Shown: positions 51,336 through 59,604, counted from the first letter of the stretch. The stretch: DNA of 64,000 nt from Pseudomonas pisciculturae (GCF_015461805.1 NZ_JACVZE010000006.1:124001-188000), one strand, 5' to 3'. Numbers and translations are program-made. Notes: generated by a model not told the origin, from the sequence alone.

Positions 51336-51548
51336 ATGGGTGAGCAGAGTGATAAAACGCTTTACGCCGCGATCAATTCGCTGATAGTCGCCGCCGATGA
51401 GCTTGGTATAGACGTGGATCAGCTCGCTGATCGCGCAAAAGTCGTACTGGAAAATAATGAACAAACTGACCCTAGCCGGGATTTAATGGCTGGTGCGGCG
51501 ATTGATGTTGCCATTAGCCTTGCTCGACAATCAAAGCGCGCTAGTTGA
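51336..51548 (+). CDS. Small hypothetical protein downstream of DUF2971 gene
   Basis: 70 residues, acidic, helical (YAAINSLIVAADELGIDVDQLADRA). AAGGA lies nine bases before ATG 51336. Not recognised. Close spacing suggests a two-gene unit with the DUF2971 gene. Confidence 0.55.
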   Translation: MGEQSDKTLYAAINSLIVAADELGIDVDQLADRAKVVLENNEQTDPSRDLMAGAAIDVAISLARQSKRAS

Positions 51549-51552
51549 TCGA

Positions 51553-52041
51553 TCAGTCGTTCTCACCGTCGTCTTCGGCGTTCATTTGAAGCGATTCGGC
51601 AAAGCCTGCCTGCCTTAATTTGCGCGCCACGTTTTGCGGTATGTCTATTTCGTGGCGCTTAATTGCAAGCATTGGCGCGGACTTCTCGGCACCCAGCGAA
51701 TGGGCGTATGCGATCAATCGCCAGATGGTCGCCCGATCCTTCGTCTCGCCCAGTTCGGCGGTGAACGCTTCCAGTCGGTCACGCATTCCTTGGCGAAAGT
51801 AATGACGGATGATGTCGGACGGCCCTTTGATCTTCGGCGCCGCTGGCGGCAGATCCTCGGCCCGGCCATTCATCACCAGTAGCTGCACCGCTTCGCTGAC
51901 TTCCTTTATCTCATGCCAGCGCATCAACTCGCCGAGCATCTGCCGGGTGCGGTGCGGGACTGTGTGCCGCAATTCCTGCTCGCCCAGTTCCTGCCGCTTC
52001 TCGGCAAGCTTGGCCGTGCGTTCCTTCTGTTCGGCTGCCAT
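51553..52041 (-). CDS. Phage early-operon protein of unknown function
   Basis: 162 residues, charged and helical. The N-terminus is a Lys/Glu/Gln-rich helix (MAAEQKERTAKLAEKRQELG). Nothing recognised. Confidence 0.6.
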   Translation of the reverse strand: MAAEQKERTAKLAEKRQELGEQELRHTVPHRTRQMLGELMRWHEIKEVSEAVQLLVMNGRAEDLPPAAPKIKGPSDIIRHYFRQGMRDRLEAFTAELGETKDRATIWRLIAYAHSLGAEKSAPMLAIKRHEIDIPQNVARKLRQAGFAESLQMNAEDDGEND

Positions 52042-52122
52042 GGCCTACCTCTTCTATTCCGCTGGCCGGCAGTGCGAGCCAGGTTGGCCTGCGTCTTGCG
52101 CTGACCTGTTTATTGATTCGCT

Positions 52123-52584
52123 TCACGCTGCGACCTTCTGCTGATTCCAGGCGCCGACCGCTTCGAAGATCCGTGCAGCGTGCGCCTCATCGAGCGACAT
52201 CGCTTTTGGGATAGCAATCCAGCCCGAAGCCACCATCTGGCTTTGATTGGCCTCGTCGCGCAGCTTCTTGTAGCAATGCTCGATCACGTCTTCCAGGTGG
52301 TCGGAGAGGTAGACGCCTTCGGGTGCCACCTCCACCGATTTGCTGTAGCGGTCGCCGCGGGCGTCGATGCAGAGGGCGCTGAGGTAGATCGTCCACCGGT
52401 GGGGGATGCCGCAGACGGCTTGGCCAATTTTCCCCGGTGCGATGTTCTTCAGCGACTTATAGTTGATCATGCCCTGGCGGCCACTGGGGTCGATGTTGAC
52501 CACGGCGACGTGATTGGATGCCAGCAGCGACCGGCAGGACCGGTCAATGCGTGCCTTGAGGTTGTGCGGCTTGCGCTTGCTCAT
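52123..52584 (-). CDS. Phage early-operon protein of unknown function
   Basis: 153 residues, basic start (MSKRKPHNLKARIDRSCRSL). Contains a mixed middle (GMINYKSLKNIAPGKIGQAV). Not recognised. Its ATG overlaps the next upstream stop by four bases. Confidence 0.62.
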   Translation of the reverse strand: MSKRKPHNLKARIDRSCRSLLASNHVAVVNIDPSGRQGMINYKSLKNIAPGKIGQAVCGIPHRWTIYLSALCIDARGDRYSKSVEVAPEGVYLSDHLEDVIEHCYKKLRDEANQSQMVASGWIAIPKAMSLDEAHAARIFEAVGAWNQQKVAA

Positions 52585-52823
52585 AATGCCTCCGCGATTT
52601 TGCGCAGTGCGTTACGCTCGGCCCTGGTGATTGGTGGCTTGCGGCGCTTGAGGATGGTTTCGGGATCGATATTGGTGGAGCGTTTGGCAGGTGGCGGGTT
52701 GATCGCTGGGCTTTCGCCCTGGTAGATCGTTCCGCCTGCGGCTAGGAATAGCGCGGTACGCTCCGATATTGAATCGGCGTACCGGCTCTGCTGCTCGACC
52801 AGGTTGAGGTGGTTGCTGATCAT
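52581..52823 (-). CDS. Small phage protein of unknown function
   Basis: 80 residues with a basic C-terminal half (ETILKRRKPPITRAERNALRK). Not recognised. Four-base overlap with the gene that follows in the operon. Confidence 0.58.
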   Translation of the reverse strand: MISNHLNLVEQQSRYADSISERTALFLAAGGTIYQGESPAINPPPAKRSTNIDPETILKRRKPPITRAERNALRKIAEAL

Positions 52824-52825
52824 GA

Positions 52826-53488
52826 TCAGGCTCCTAAACGATGGGCTTGCGCCCGAGCTTTGTCTGCTACTTCGTCAACCATGCGGTTCAGTTCCAAGTT
52901 GAACTGGACCAGCTCTTTGTGAAGGTTGGCGATGTAGTCTTCGTCGCGGTAAATCGTCTCGATGTAGAGCTGGCACTCTTCATCTTGACGAGAATCGAAT
53001 GACAGGAAGTCCCACCACTTACGGCCCGTCACGAACATGCAGCCCTGGACTTGCGGCATGTGTTCCTCGGGCATCCCGTCGAGCCATGTTCTGACGTGAA
53101 TCGCCTCGCTGAAGGGGTTCTTCGATTCGATTCCGCCATCAATGTCTATCAGTCCGTCAGGGGAGCACCCCAGCCAGTCGTACTTTGGGTGAACGATGAA
53201 TCCTGATTTGGTCACCACATTGCCGGTCAGCATCTCGTACGCGTCGTGGGATGGCTTCTCCTGCTCATGCCCCCACGCAAGCGACTTGCTACTGACGCTG
53301 TGCTTGGCGCGCTTTGCTAAGCGCTCAAAGCACAGCTCATGCATGTAGGTGGTGCGGGCGCCTTGTGGAACCCGTTTGCCGTTTTTGTCCGGCTTCCCCC
53401 AGGCCATCACATCTTTGAAGCGGCTGGCTGTCACGCGGCCAGATCGGTCCGCATGCCACTTCTCTGTGCCCTGAAGCTCAGCTCTCAC
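52826..53488 (-). CDS. YqaJ-type viral recombinase exonuclease
   Basis: 220 residues of the lambda-exonuclease-like (PD-D/ExK) fold. N-terminal WHADRSGRVTASRFKDVM, LAWGHEQEKPSHDAYEM, and the catalytic core LGCSPDGLIDIDGGIESKNP (Asp, then Glu-x-Lys, about residues 93-112), with QVQGCMFVTGRKWWDF after it. Resects DNA ends 5' to 3' for annealing by RecT, encoded next to it: the two overlap by one base. Confidence 0.9.
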   Translation of the reverse strand: MRAELQGTEKWHADRSGRVTASRFKDVMAWGKPDKNGKRVPQGARTTYMHELCFERLAKRAKHSVSSKSLAWGHEQEKPSHDAYEMLTGNVVTKSGFIVHPKYDWLGCSPDGLIDIDGGIESKNPFSEAIHVRTWLDGMPEEHMPQVQGCMFVTGRKWWDFLSFDSRQDEECQLYIETIYRDEDYIANLHKELVQFNLELNRMVDEVADKARAQAHRLGA

Positions 53489-54477
53489 TACGCGGCCTCT
53501 TCTGTCTGGGGCTGGTCGCCGTTGGTGCTGGTCATGTCTGTGAAGTCAGCATCAACGGTCGCCGCCATGCTCTTGAGTGCTTCATGGCATTCCAGGCCGA
53601 TTGCTGCGCGCTGCTTCGGCTTGAGGCCCGCCCAGGCTGCCGCGTAGGCTTCGATGTCCTGGCGCTTGGCAACGCTCAGCAGGTCCGCGAATACTCCGTC
53701 AATTTCAGGCGAGGGGGATTTTGGCCCGAATGACACGCCGGCAGCGGCTGCGGTGTTCGCTGTCTGTTTGGCGGGGGTGATGTCGATCTCGCCACCGTAC
53801 GAATCTTCAAATTCGTCGGGGGTGTAAACGCCAAGGATCACGTCAGGGCAGAAGAGGCGCGCCCATTTTTTGGTAACCAGGTACGCGATTTGCTGCTTGG
53901 GGTCTTCTGCCCAGAGCGTAGAGTTGCGGGTGCGGACCTGGGTCAGCAAAAGCTCCAGAGTGCGGGGCTCGTCTTCACCCCGGAAGGTCGCCCAAACCTT
54001 AATGCCGATCCCTTTTTCGTCGTCAAAGCTCCAGGCCGGAACGCGGTACTTTTTAAACTCGCCAGTGTCCTCGTCCTTTTTGGTCTTGCTGGTGACTTCA
54101 CGCATCTTCCCGATGACGTTTCCCCAGGGGCCAAACCATTCGAAGTTCAATCGACTTGTGACTGGCGCCTTGGCGATGATCACTGCGTTAACGAGCTGCG
54201 CCTCATAGCTCAATGCGCCGCCGTTGACGATGAACGTCTTCTGCGCCACGGCGAATGGGTTCATTTGCCACTGCATTGCTTGAAGCACCACCGCCATGCA
54301 GTCGGCTTGGTTGCCTTTGAGATGCTTAGGGACTGTGGTTACGCCCTGCGACATCATCAGGGCAAGGTCGCTCATCGACCGCATAGTGCCTGGGTCGAGG
54401 ATTAGCGCGGCCGCATTGTGCGATGGGTCGTGATAGGTCGAGAGACCGGTTTGTGCTTGGGGGGTTGTATCGGTCAT
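53488..54477 (-). CDS. RecT family single-strand annealing protein
   Basis: 329 residues. RecT landmarks: ALALMMSQGVTTVPKHLKGNQADC, WQMNPFAVAQKTFIVNGGALSYEAQLVNAVI (key MNPFAVAQKTF and YEAQLVNAV, about residues 75-105), PKQQIAYLVTKKWARLFCPDVI. Anneals complementary strands after YqaJ resection in phage recombination. GGAG lies six bases before ATG 54477. C-terminal 80 residues are variable. Confidence 0.92.
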   Translation of the reverse strand: MTDTTPQAQTGLSTYHDPSHNAAALILDPGTMRSMSDLALMMSQGVTTVPKHLKGNQADCMAVVLQAMQWQMNPFAVAQKTFIVNGGALSYEAQLVNAVIIAKAPVTSRLNFEWFGPWGNVIGKMREVTSKTKKDEDTGEFKKYRVPAWSFDDEKGIGIKVWATFRGEDEPRTLELLLTQVRTRNSTLWAEDPKQQIAYLVTKKWARLFCPDVILGVYTPDEFEDSYGGEIDITPAKQTANTAAAAGVSFGPKSPSPEIDGVFADLLSVAKRQDIEAYAAAWAGLKPKQRAAIGLECHEALKSMAATVDADFTDMTSTNGDQPQTEEAA

Positions 54478-54530
54478 AACGCTCTCCGTAGCCAGCATGG
54501 GATGTGCTGTCCATCAGATGGAAAGGGTGG

Positions 54531-55691
54531 TTAGAAGCGGATGGCGCGAAGCCAGGCGCGAGCAGTTTCGAGGTCCACGTCAAAGCCCAGGGCTACAACC
54601 TCAACAATGTCGTCTACCGCCGGCGCGGTCGTAGTTACATCGTCGTTTTCAGCGGTGGTCACCTGTGAGCTGACTGGTGCCGCTTCAATCTTCTCCACGA
54701 CCAGCGCGTGAGCAGGGGTGATGATCGGGGTCGGCGCAGCAGCTTGGGCACGCAGGCGGGCCAGCTCTTCCTGATCGCGCTGATACTGCGCGTCGCGCAA
54801 GCTCTGCTGGTTCTTCTGTTCTTCCAGTTGCTCACGCTGTTGGCGTTGCTGTGCCTCGATATCACGGCGTTGCTGGTCCAAATCGTCCTGTTGTTGTTTC
54901 AGCCGCTTGCGGTCTTCTTCGGCACGCTGCTTGCGCAGTTCCTCGGCTTCGACGTCGGCCTTACGCTGCTTTTCGCGCAGTTCGTCCAGTTCTTTCTGCT
55001 GTTCCAGTAGCTTGGCAGCAGCTTCTTCACGGTCAATGGCAGCCTTTTGCAGCGCTTCCAATTGCTCAATCGCGTTATCGCGAGCGATGGTGCCTTCGGC
55101 TTCAAATTCGCCATATTCCTCGGGCAGGATCACCGACTCTTTGACGCTCAGCAGAACGCTTGCGACATCGGCGGCGCTGCGGCTTGCATAGGCGGCAGCG
55201 ACAGAGCTAAACCGGTTGATTTTCGCCCGGATGGCTTCGATGCGCTCCTGCTCCAGCCGCTCCCTTTCGGCTTTGGCATCGGCGACGCGCTTTTCTTCGG
55301 CTTTGATGGCTTCGTCGACTGGCTCTTCAAGCACCAACACACGAGCCTTCAAGTTCTCGCCGAACTCTTTCACCTGGTTGACGCGAGCCTGGGCGTCTTT
55401 GACTTTTTGTTGGTAGGGGATGAGTGCCGTCTTGGTTGTATTCGCCAGGGCGTAGCGGACGTCGCGGATATCGACTCGAACTTCTTTGGCGTTTGCCAAG
55501 CCTTCAATGGTCGTGCAATCAACGACCAGCTTCGCGTAAGTGGTTTCCAGGCGAACGATCTGTTCTTCGTGCGGCTGATATTCGGCGATGTCGGTGACGG
55601 CAACAGCAGGGACAACGGAGTTTTTAGATTCTTCGGTTTCGCTCGTTTCGAGCGGTTCTTGTGCGAGTGCTTGTTTGGTGTTTTTGGACAT
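54531..55691 (-). CDS. Coiled-coil phage protein associated with RecT
   Basis: 386 residues. Short N-terminus, conserved part about 40-150 (VRLETTYAKLVVDCTTIEGL, VRYALANTTKTALIPYQQK), then a long coiled coil of Glu, Gln, Arg and Lys to about residue 310. The N-terminal part resembles DUF1351-type proteins that lie next to RecT in other phages; role unknown. ATG 55691 begins MSKNTKQ. Confidence 0.7.
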   Translation of the reverse strand: MSKNTKQALAQEPLETSETEESKNSVVPAVAVTDIAEYQPHEEQIVRLETTYAKLVVDCTTIEGLANAKEVRVDIRDVRYALANTTKTALIPYQQKVKDAQARVNQVKEFGENLKARVLVLEEPVDEAIKAEEKRVADAKAERERLEQERIEAIRAKINRFSSVAAAYASRSAADVASVLLSVKESVILPEEYGEFEAEGTIARDNAIEQLEALQKAAIDREEAAAKLLEQQKELDELREKQRKADVEAEELRKQRAEEDRKRLKQQQDDLDQQRRDIEAQQRQQREQLEEQKNQQSLRDAQYQRDQEELARLRAQAAAPTPIITPAHALVVEKIEAAPVSSQVTTAENDDVTTTAPAVDDIVEVVALGFDVDLETARAWLRAIRF

Positions 55692-55748
55692 GACGATCCC
55701 TCGCCGCGCCAGGCGCAGCATTGAAAGTTGTAGGGTTGAGTGGTGCCG

Positions 55749-55976
55749 TCAGGCGGCAGAAGTGACTGAAGCGTTGTAGTTGGCGTAAATCTTGTCGATG
55801 CGCGCTCGGAAGTACCGATGCTCGTTTTCGTCGATAACCCGCAGCATGAAGGCCAGGGTGACGCACGATGTCGCCGCCGAACTGGCGTTTGGTTTGCCGA
55901 GGTCGCGTATCATGTTTTCGATTTCGCCCTCGATCCAGCTGACGGCGTTCTGATGGTTTCGCTGTGTGATGTTCAC
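55749..55976 (-). CDS. Small phage protein of unknown function
   Basis: 75 residues, helical (AVSWIEGEIENMIRDLG). Overlaps the next upstream gene by four bases, as elsewhere in the operon. Not recognised. Confidence 0.6.
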   Translation of the reverse strand: MNITQRNHQNAVSWIEGEIENMIRDLGKPNASSAATSCVTLAFMLRVIDENEHRYFRARIDKIYANYNASVTSAA

Positions 55977-56203
55977 CCGATACCCTCGACTGGTGGGCAG
56001 ATCAACTCCATCTGCGCCATTGCTACACCAATGCGGGCCTTGAGGCTGGCGCGCTCTTTGAGTCGCAGCGTCTCGCGCTCGGCAAGGTCGGCAGCCGTGT
56101 ATTCATGGAACAGTTCGACGTGCTGCTTCTTGCCAAAGTCCGGTAAATCCCAACGCCTTTCGGACTCCCTGGCTTGGGCGCTATCCGCGTAAATGCTGGA
56201 CAT
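55973..56203 (-). CDS. Small phage protein of unknown function
   Basis: 76 residues, charged helix (ADLAERETLRLKERASLKAR). Not recognised. Shares 23 bases with the gene upstream. Confidence 0.6.
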   Translation of the reverse strand: MSSIYADSAQARESERRWDLPDFGKKQHVELFHEYTAADLAERETLRLKERASLKARIGVAMAQMELICPPVEGIG

Positions 56204-56447
56204 GGTGTGACTCCAAGCGCCGGGCGAGGGCGCAGGCTTCGTTGTGGTTGCGGCGGAAGCCCTTCACCTTGCCGGTGGCGGAATCGACGACGTGGAAGAA
56301 CTCATTCCCAGCCGGGATGACCCGGTAGAGAGGCGAGGTTTTTGGAGCGCTGGAGCCGACCAGTCCAAGGCAAAGGGCTAGGGCCATGTTGCGGCGCTGG
56401 TTCATTGCGAGCGCTACGTCGCAGTAAGCGTGCTGACTTTGGTTCAT
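56181..56447 (-). CDS. Small phage protein of unknown function
   Basis: 88 residues. GGAGG lies five bases before ATG 56447, which is preferred to an ATG nine codons upstream. Contains MALALCLGLVG near the start and HVVDSATGKVKGFRRNHNEA later. Not recognised. Confidence 0.58.
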   Translation of the reverse strand: MNQSQHAYCDVALAMNQRRNMALALCLGLVGSSAPKTSPLYRVIPAGNEFFHVVDSATGKVKGFRRNHNEACALARRLESHHVQHLRG

Positions 56448-57326
56448 GGTCGCCTCCAGAGGCGTGTTGTTCACCTGTATTCGTCAACACTCATTCCTCC
56501 CGCTGGTTGCCGATGGGCGCGGGGTGAGTGCTGACGGGTAGAGGCGGGGAAGGGTGCAGGCGCCCGGCACTTCCCGGGATGTGTCGAGTCTGGCCAGCTA
56601 TGCCCTCGGACTCGCCTGCGGTGTTCTTCTTCATTTGGGTTGGGTCTACCTTTCGGCTGATGCGCGGTGACATCGACGACCCTGCTTTCCGCTGCCTGTT
56701 AGGGTGTTGGGCGGAGCCTTCAGGCTTGCTACGCCACGCGGGTGAATCGTTGATCTACTTCATGGCCGTATCTCCTGTTGTTCGCTCACTGGGAAGGCAG
56801 TGGCCACCTATTAGAATGGGTGCCGGTCTTTCCCGGCTGTCACGGCGCTTGTGCCAGATCAAGGTAGCTCGCCAGTACCAGGCTGGCGCTGACCCTGCGC
56901 AATGCGGGTTGAGCTATTCGCCGGTTGGAGCAGATGACCGGAGCTGATCCCGGCACGACTATTAGCGGCCTTAGTGACACCGGAGTTTCACCGGGGCGAA
57001 GGTTTCGGCCGCTTATTCTTGGACTCGCCATGGCCATCTGGGCGCTTACTCACTCTGCCGGCCACGATTCCCACGATCCCTCAGGTCTTACACTTACCCA
57101 TCAGCCTGGGCATTCATCTGCATCGGGGTGTGATCTGCCCAGGAATCGAACCTGGAAGACTTACGCACTCGGCTACCGGGCGCCCGTCGCCTTGTGCTGC
57201 ATATCTGTGGCGATACCGGCCTTCATACCGTCGAACCGATCCACAAATCACACTCCGATACAGTCTGGTGCTGGGGAGTACCAGGGCATCGGGCAGTTAA
57301 CGACAGGCTGTCGTGGCGCTGGTTAT
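56448..57326. other. Long gap in the phage early region without a convincing gene
   Basis: 879 bases. Open frames here lack ribosome sites and family likeness. On the minus strand, 57139-57155 forms a tRNA-like T-arm (CCAGG-TTCGATT-CCTGG); the flanks at 57199-57205 and 57132-57138 would pair at six of seven positions to give a 74-base body, but no anticodon arm forms. Possibly a tRNA relic or a structured part of the early leader transcript. Confidence 0.45.
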
Positions 57327-57494
57327 TCAGTTGCTCGCCTGGATGAACAAGTCGACCAAGGCCGTCAGCAGGGCATCGTGGTCAAGACTCTCTACAGGCA
57401 GGCCCACATCCTGAAAGGTTGCAATTGCCCGCCCCAGTGCATCGCTGACGATTTCCTGATCTGCGGGCTCCAGGTCTGCGTATTCGGTTGCCAT
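57327..57494 (-). CDS. Small acidic phage protein, first gene after the early promoter
   Basis: 55 residues, acidic and helical (MATEYADLEPADQEIVSDAL, LLTALVDLFIQASN). GGAGG lies eight bases before ATG 57494. First gene on the minus strand after the promoter at 57.83 kb, but it has no Arg-rich segment of the lambda N type. Not recognised. Confidence 0.6.
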   Translation of the reverse strand: MATEYADLEPADQEIVSDALGRAIATFQDVGLPVESLDHDALLTALVDLFIQASN

Positions 57495-57762
57495 AGTTTT
57501 GCCCTCCGTTGATTTCCAATGCCGCCTCATAGAAGCGGCATCAGTAAATCTGTGGGTGTTTCATCTCCACCACGCGCATCGCCCGATTCATATCTCTGGC
57601 CGGCGTCACACATTTCGTGGACGGTGTTCTTCGCCGACCGGCTTCCGTGGTTTCGCGTACTCACATCTGGTGAGCACGGCCAGTTCCAGAGCTGGCGTGG
57701 AGATCGAATTTATTGCTCGCCCTGTTCCCATTGCTGGGGATCGATCTGCGAGGTTCCCGTGC

Positions 57763-57774
57763 TGTTAAAGAGCG
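57763..57774 (-). promoter_or_regulatory. boxA antitermination element
   Basis: The minus strand reads CGCTCTTTAACA, matching the rrn boxA (GCTCTTTAACA) throughout. It lies about 40-50 bases after the predicted start site of the early transcript, as in lambda nutL. A small hairpin GGGC-N6-GCCC precedes it; no convincing boxB was seen. Confidence 0.7.
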
Positions 57775-57821
57775 CCGGGCTGTGAGGCCCTTCGCAGCAG
57801 GTGTATCGCTGCGATGGAGTT

Positions 57822-57850
57822 AATTTAGCCGCAAGCTAAAATATCGTCAA
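57822..57850 (-). promoter_or_regulatory. Prophage early (pL-like) promoter
   Basis: TTGACG (57845-57850) and TAAATT (57822-57827) on the minus strand, 17 bases apart. One operator copy lies between them and another touches the -35 box. It would transcribe boxA and the whole minus-strand early operon. Confidence 0.7.
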
Positions 57851-57883
57851 TAGCTCCAAGCTAAATATTTAGCGACGGGCGAA
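57825..57883. promoter_or_regulatory. Three-copy operator cluster TTAGC-N5-GCTAA
   Basis: TTAGCCGCAAGCTAA (57825-57839), ATAGCTCCAAGCTAA (57850-57864) and TTAGCGACGGGCGAA (57869-57883). Half-sites are inverted with a five-base centre; neighbouring centres are 25 and 19 bases apart. This is the layout of a phage repressor control region. A fourth copy lies at 57948. Confidence 0.78.
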
Positions 57884-57935
57884 ATTAACTCGATCCGCCG
57901 GGTTTCTCCGCGCCGCTGACTGGGGCCATAAGCGC

Positions 57936-57965
57936 TTTACGCGCCAGTTAGCAGTGAGCTATGAT
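57936..57965 (+). promoter_or_regulatory. Rightward promoter with fourth operator copy
   Basis: TTTACG (57936-57941) and TATGAT (57960-57965), 18 bases apart on the plus strand. TTAGCAGTGAGCTAT (57948-57962) lies between and over the -10 box, so the same repressor would block it. It would transcribe the DUF1654 gene. Confidence 0.6.
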
Positions 57966-57976
57966 TTTCCCATTAC

Positions 57977-57992
57977 CTGTATGGATATACAG
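57977..57992. promoter_or_regulatory. LexA box upstream of DUF1654 gene
   Basis: CTGTATGGATATACAG, a full CTGT-N8-ACAG palindrome with an AT-rich centre. Placed just after the predicted rightward start site and 22 bases before the ATG, so LexA would act as a block until DNA damage. Confidence 0.85.
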
Positions 57993-58014
57993 CATTTAAT
58001 TGGGAGGGGATTTC

Positions 58015-58326
58015 ATGGCGAAGAAGCAGGTGGCACCGGCAGCACGGCAGGAAATGAGCGGAATGGCACGCCTGGGGCTGCGCGTCTCATCGATGATCAA
58101 TCACCCCGTGGCGCAGGCGCAGCGCTGGGTGACGATTCATCGCCTGGACACGGACGGGGATCGGGAGTGGGAAGAGGTGCTGAGCGTGATTGCCGACACT
58201 GACGAACTCGAGTTGACGCTCAATGACGACGGCAGTGTGACGGTTAGGTGGGAGCAGCAGGAGGCTGAGATGGTGGAGAAGGGTGAGGCTGCGTTTGAGC
58301 AGGAAGAAGAGCCGGCGCCTTTCTAG
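58015..58326 (+). CDS. DUF1654 family protein, SOS-regulated
   Basis: 103 residues, a Pseudomonas phage/prophage family. Core: MARLGLRVSSMINHPVAQAQRWVTIHRLDTDGD (key RVSSMINHPVAQAQRWVTI), then WEEVLSVIADTDELELTLNDDGSVTVRW; acidic tail. Function unknown. GGAGGGG lies 7-8 bases before ATG 58015. It has a LexA box and an operator upstream, so it is doubly controlled. Confidence 0.85.
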   Translation: MAKKQVAPAARQEMSGMARLGLRVSSMINHPVAQAQRWVTIHRLDTDGDREWEEVLSVIADTDELELTLNDDGSVTVRWEQQEAEMVEKGEAAFEQEEEPAPF

Positions 58327-58334
58327 AGGGCAAT

Positions 58335-58360
58335 AAAAAACCCGCAGCGGGCGGGCTTTC
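58335..58360 (-). terminator. Terminator after the minus-strand secreted-protein gene
   Basis: CCCGC-AGCGG-GCGGG hairpin; the minus strand continues TTTTTTATT. It may also stop rightward DUF1654 transcripts. Confidence 0.85.
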
Positions 58361-58377
58361 TCAGGGGGGGGCTGATT

Positions 58378-58857
58378 TTACTTTGTCGCTTCGAGAACCT
58401 TGCGCATGCCTTCCATATCACTTTGGGAAATTTTCCCCTCAGTACCGCAGACTTGAAACTCAATGAGCTTGGCCGAGGCTAGCCGCTGAAGGTTTGCCCG
58501 GTCCACCTGCTTATCGAAGCGCTCAATCGCTGCAGATCCAGCGTTCGTTGCTGAGTACTCATATTCCAGATAGGGATCAAGCACGCCATCTACCAGCCAG
58601 TTGGTGTGATGGCATTCCCGGAATTCTGCGCTGTCTCCCCAGGTCATTAGCTGAACCTTGTAATACCCAGGTCTTGGCGAGCCTTTTAAATACAGGGCAA
58701 CCGTAGAAAACGAAAAGTCATTTGCCTGCGCAGGTAAAGAGTCCCAAGTCACCGCTCTATTGCCAGTGAACCTATCAGTCTCGTCCTTGAATACGCCAGC
58801 ACTTGCCGAGATCGACACTAAAAAGGCAACTGCCGCGATTGGTGCGCGGTAACGCAT
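58378..58857 (-). CDS. Secreted hypothetical protein (moron type)
   Basis: 159 residues with a signal peptide (MRYRAPIAAVAFLVSISASA). Mature part has VQLMTWGDSAEFRECHHTNW and two cysteines that could form a disulfide. Not recognised. Own terminator follows. ATG 58857 gives the signal peptide. Confidence 0.65.
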   Translation of the reverse strand: MRYRAPIAAVAFLVSISASAGVFKDETDRFTGNRAVTWDSLPAQANDFSFSTVALYLKGSPRPGYYKVQLMTWGDSAEFRECHHTNWLVDGVLDPYLEYEYSATNAGSAAIERFDKQVDRANLQRLASAKLIEFQVCGTEGKISQSDMEGMRKVLEATK

Positions 58858-58985
58858 GGTATCCCTCCCGTAAGTGAGCCCGCACTTTACCATTCGTGGC
58901 GTACAGCCACCATTGGTCTAAAGCTGACTCAATACCCCCGATAGCGAGTAGGGTGGCGCTAACCATAGCCCCGTTGGAGGCTCAG

Positions 58986-59207
58986 ATGAAACAGGAGCAT
59001 CGAAGGCTGGCTATGAAGGCCTGGCGTGAATTATTCGCACTGACCGAGAGCAAAATGAGCGCGGAGGTTAAGTACTTCAGCTTGTTGAGGCGAGCCGATG
59101 CTATGGAGCGTGCGGAGCTCATTACCAGTGATGAGTGGGTAATGCTCGTAAAGGAGGCAGGGACTTCACTTGCGAGTACAGCGGAGTGCATGGGCGGACC
59201 GGGGTAG
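58986..59207 (+). CDS. Small helical hypothetical protein
   Basis: 73 residues, helical (KAWRELFALTESKMSAEVKY). GGAGG lies seven bases before ATG 58986. Not recognised. Followed by a hairpin at 59267. Confidence 0.6.
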   Translation: MKQEHRRLAMKAWRELFALTESKMSAEVKYFSLLRRADAMERAELITSDEWVMLVKEAGTSLASTAECMGGPG

Positions 59208-59266
59208 GTCACATAGTAGTCGCCCGGCGCTGGTCTACCGTCATGCGATCAAACTCAAGACAAAGA

Positions 59267-59295
59267 AAAGCCCGCGATAGCGATTAGCGGGCTTA
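59267..59295. terminator. Hairpin between small genes
   Basis: AAGCCCGC and GCGGGCTT pair around an 11-base loop. T-rich flank TTTTCTTTG on the minus strand. Confidence 0.65.
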
Positions 59296-59415
59296 AAGGG
59301 TTTCACTAGGAGCTGGGTTAACCATAAGCGCCCTACTGTGAAAAGGTCGTGAAATCCTTGATTCGTCGAGTCTACGTTCTATGCTCATTTGCACTCTCAA
59401 TAAGTGCCTAGGCCA

Positions 59416-59604
59416 ATGATTACCTATCGAATCGAGAAAACTAGCAGGGGCTGGGCTATGTTCAGATCGCGAGGGTTTCGCCCCCTCATCGAAGCCGATA
59501 CAAAGAGCGAACTGGTAAAACGGGCGGCTCACATGCTTGCAGGCTCCAATGTTGCGGTGCGTATACACCGTGGGGACGGTAACTTCCTGGAGCTTCGATT
59601 CTAA
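59416..59604 (+). CDS. Small DUF2188-like protein
   Basis: 62 residues: ITYRIEKTSRGWAMFRSRGFRPLIEADTKSEL (shortened: GWAMFRSRGFRPLIEADTK) is a short beta-rich domain like DUF2188 proteins. Start at ATG 59416; one four codons upstream also possible. Function unknown. Confidence 0.5.
   Translation: MITYRIEKTSRGWAMFRSRGFRPLIEADTKSELVKRAAHMLAGSNVAVRIHRGDGNFLELRF

Noticed and set aside
56528..56947. 139-codon plus-strand open frame in the phage gap
   Set aside because: No ribosome site and no family likeness; irregular composition.
57132..57205. Intact tRNA gene
   Set aside because: T-arm and acceptor pair, but no anticodon arm can form and no CCA end follows.
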